Shown here piece after piece: positions 13,769 to 14,776 of a stretch of DNA of 14,776 nt. A model generated the notes under the pieces. That model saw nothing but the letters and a program-made list of their open reading frames with translations, was not told the origin of the DNA and did not search any database. The stretch lies in contig JAQUCZ010000010.1 in the NCBI GenBank assembly GCA_028685945.1, forward strand, positions 1 to 14,776. The letters are read 5' to 3'. The position numbers and the translations under genes were made by a program. How positions within the stretch are numbered: the first letter of the stretch is position 1; each line of letters begins with the position of its first letter. Source of the stretch: Sulfurimonadaceae bacterium. GTDB taxonomy: Bacteria; Campylobacterota; Campylobacteria; Campylobacterales; Sulfurimonadaceae.

Positions 13769-14138
13769 GTATAAAAAGTTCCTAAGCCCCGAGGCGTACC
13801 GCGTATGCCGCGAACACGGAACAGAACCCCCTTTTAGCGGAAAATACTACACCCATAAAGAGAAAGGTCTCTACAAATGTATCTGTTGCGACGCATCGCT
13901 GTTTGCTTCGGAAACTAAATTCGACTCGGGAACGGGTTGGCCGAGCTATTGGGAGCCTATAAAAGGTGCCCTGCGCGAGGTTAAAGATGCAAGCCACGGC
14001 ATGATCCGCATAGAGGTACGCTGCGCCAACTGCGACGCACACTTAGGGCATGTATTTGAGGACGGTCCCGCCCCTAGCGGACTTCGTTACTGTATCAATT
14101 CGGTATGTTTAGATTTTGAAAAAAAAGAGGAAAAATGA
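13743..14138 (+). CDS. msrB: Methionine-R-sulfoxide reductase
   Basis: MsrB reduces methionine-R-sulfoxide in oxidised proteins; 131 residues, a full single domain with no signal peptide. Structural zinc ligands are Cys46 and Cys49 (YKCICC) and Cys94 and Cys97 (RCANC). SGTGWPSYW and GHVFEDGPAPSGLRYCINS are canonical, with catalytic Cys117. The residue after GWPS is Tyr, so the resolving cysteine some MsrBs have there is absent; Cys48 and Cys122 are additional cysteines. AAGGAAA precedes the start, which lies inside the previous gene. The stop overlaps the cyclophilin ATG by 4 bases (ATGA), indicating translational coupling. Confidence 0.95.
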   Translation: MKPKMSDLEYKKFLSPEAYRVCREHGTEPPFSGKYYTHKEKGLYKCICCDASLFASETKFDSGTGWPSYWEPIKGALREVKDASHGMIRIEVRCANCDAHLGHVFEDGPAPSGLRYCINSVCLDFEKKEEK

Positions 14139-14680
14139 AAAAAATTATCATTGCAGTTTTGCTGTTTCTAGGCGTACATGCCAACGCAGCACAGGCTAAT
14201 CCGCGCGTTGTTTTAGAGACGACGCAGGGGAAAATAGAACTCGAACTTTTCCCCGACGTTGCCCCTTTGGCGGTTGAGAATTTTACGACCCACGTCAAAA
14301 ACGGCTACTACGACGGGATCGCTTTTCACAGAATAATCCAAGGTTTTATGATCCAAGGGGGTGACCCTACCGAAAGCGGTATGGGGGGAGAGAGCATTTG
14401 GAAAAAAGACTTTAACGACGAGTACAAAAACAAAACCTTTGAAAAAGCGGGGATGCTTGCAATGGCAAACTCAGGCCCGCACACCAACGGCAGCCAGTTT
14501 TTTATCACCGTAGCTCCCACGCCGTGGCTTAACGGGCACCATACCATTTTCGGACAGATCGCTTCGGGCGAATCGATAGAGACCCTTAAAAAACTCGCAT
14601 CCGTAAAAACAACGGGGCGCAACGGCGGCGATCGCCCTCTTGAGCGTCAAGAGATCATCAAAGCGTACGTAAAGAACTAA
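14135..14680 (+). CDS. Exported cyclophilin-type peptidyl-prolyl isomerase
   Basis: A 181-residue cyclophilin with a signal peptide (residues 1 to about 18-21; cleavage after ANA or AQA), so it probably acts in the periplasm. The active site is complete: FHRIIQGFMIQGGDPT, then MANSGPHTNGSQFFIT, and PWLNGHHTIFGQI. AGAGGAA just upstream of the ATG and the 4-base overlap with msrB indicate co-translation. Together with MsrB it suggests a protein-repair and folding operon. One exact ACATGCCA word lies within the signal-peptide codons. The next gene starts 1 base after the stop. Confidence 0.93.
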   Translation: MKKIIIAVLLFLGVHANAAQANPRVVLETTQGKIELELFPDVAPLAVENFTTHVKNGYYDGIAFHRIIQGFMIQGGDPTESGMGGESIWKKDFNDEYKNKTFEKAGMLAMANSGPHTNGSQFFITVAPTPWLNGHHTIFGQIASGESIETLKKLASVKTTGRNGGDRPLERQEIIKAYVKN

Positions 14681-14681
14681 G

Positions 14682-14776
14682 ATGGCAATCGATTACTACA
14701 ATGCGGGAATGAACGCATACGAAGCAAAAAATTACTCCCAAGCGTACGAATTCTTTATCCAAGAAGAGACGAATCC
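14682..14776 (+). CDS. TPR/Sel1-like repeat protein, N-terminal fragment
   Basis: Only the first 31 codons are in the window. The peptide MAIDYYNAGMNAYEAKNY followed by SQAYEFFIQEETN has the Ala/Tyr spacing of a tetratricopeptide or Sel1-like helix pair (Y-x-x-G-x-x-A-Y ... Y-x-x-A). There is no signal peptide, so it probably acts in the cytoplasm. It starts 1 base after the cyclophilin stop and is very likely in the same operon. Confidence 0.55.
   Translation, partial: MAIDYYNAGMNAYEAKNYSQAYEFFIQEETN

Larger units (their letters stand above)
1240..14183. repeat. Overrepresented word ACATGCCA/TGGCATGT, 14 exact copies
   Basis: Exact plus-strand copies start at 1240, 6028, 6801, 10533, 10611, 11649, 13054, 13375, 13387, 13603 and 14176. 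Exact minus-strand copies (TGGCATGT) start at 1473, 5633 and 6783. Six more sites keep the 7-base core ACATGCC or GGCATGT: 1760, 2058, 5619, 8205, 10448 and 14047. Eight of the 14 are followed by A on the oriented strand. Chance predicts about 0.4-0.5 octamers and under 2 heptamers. Two inverted pairs form intergenic hairpins. The counts are from reading by eye. The histidine kinase and nth genes (2.1-5.6 kb) and fbaA have none. Confidence 0.75.

Noticed and set aside
1..14776. CRISPR array, rRNA or tRNA genes
   Set aside because: No regularly spaced repeats, no cloverleaf-like segment and no rRNA-like sequence were seen; the ACATGCCA copies are irregularly spaced.

Overview
The window looks like a chromosome segment of a free-living Campylobacterota (epsilonproteobacterial) organism, most like Sulfurimonas or a relative. 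The evidence is the combination of a PEB4/Cbf2-type periplasmic prolyl isomerase, nth and class II fbaA in one neighbourhood (as around Cj0595c-Cj0597 of Campylobacter jejuni, from memory), a Helicobacter-like HU, a HAIR-like operator in front of clpB, and AT-rich intergenic DNA. Genus is inference. No rRNA, tRNA, IS element, integrase or CRISPR array was seen.

Layout. 1-98 (-) is the 5' end of clpB, with a promoter carrying a HAIR-like HspR operator, divergent from a nitroreductase (237-917 +). Next come minus-strand genes: a PLP enzyme of the ACC deaminase/D-cysteine desulfhydrase family (901-1764), a PEB4-like parvulin (1774-2607) and a cytoplasmic PAS hybrid histidine kinase (2683-4626). 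Divergent from the kinase are nth (4720-5361 +) and a small lipoprotein (5375-5614 +). cmoA (5644-6351 -), a small membrane-anchored protein (6434-6778 +) and fbaA (6817-7896 -) follow in alternating orientation.

8051-11118 (+) is a three-gene operon: a class III nucleotidyl-cyclase-like domain protein, an HTH plus coiled-coil protein, and a FapA/DUF342-family protein, closed by a strong terminator. An AT-rich gap leads into a small XRE-like HTH protein, a small unknown protein whose reading continues in the -1 frame, and HU. The last block (12251-14776 +) is a degenerate NERD/UvrD-like ATPase, msrB, an exported cyclophilin and the start of a TPR/Sel1-like protein, overlapping or nearly touching.

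The most striking signal is not a gene. The octamer ACATGCCA (complement TGGCATGT) occurs 14 times by manual scan, about once per kb, where about 0.4-0.5 is expected by chance. It is found on both strands and in different reading contexts, and as inverted pairs forming hairpins between convergent genes at 5619-5640 and 6781-6810. That density and hairpin arrangement is what Neisseria DUS and Haemophilus USS show, so it may be an uptake-signal-like word in this lineage. The second candidate novelty is the cyclase-like/HTH-coiled-coil/DUF342 operon; the third is the possible frameshifted gene just before hup.
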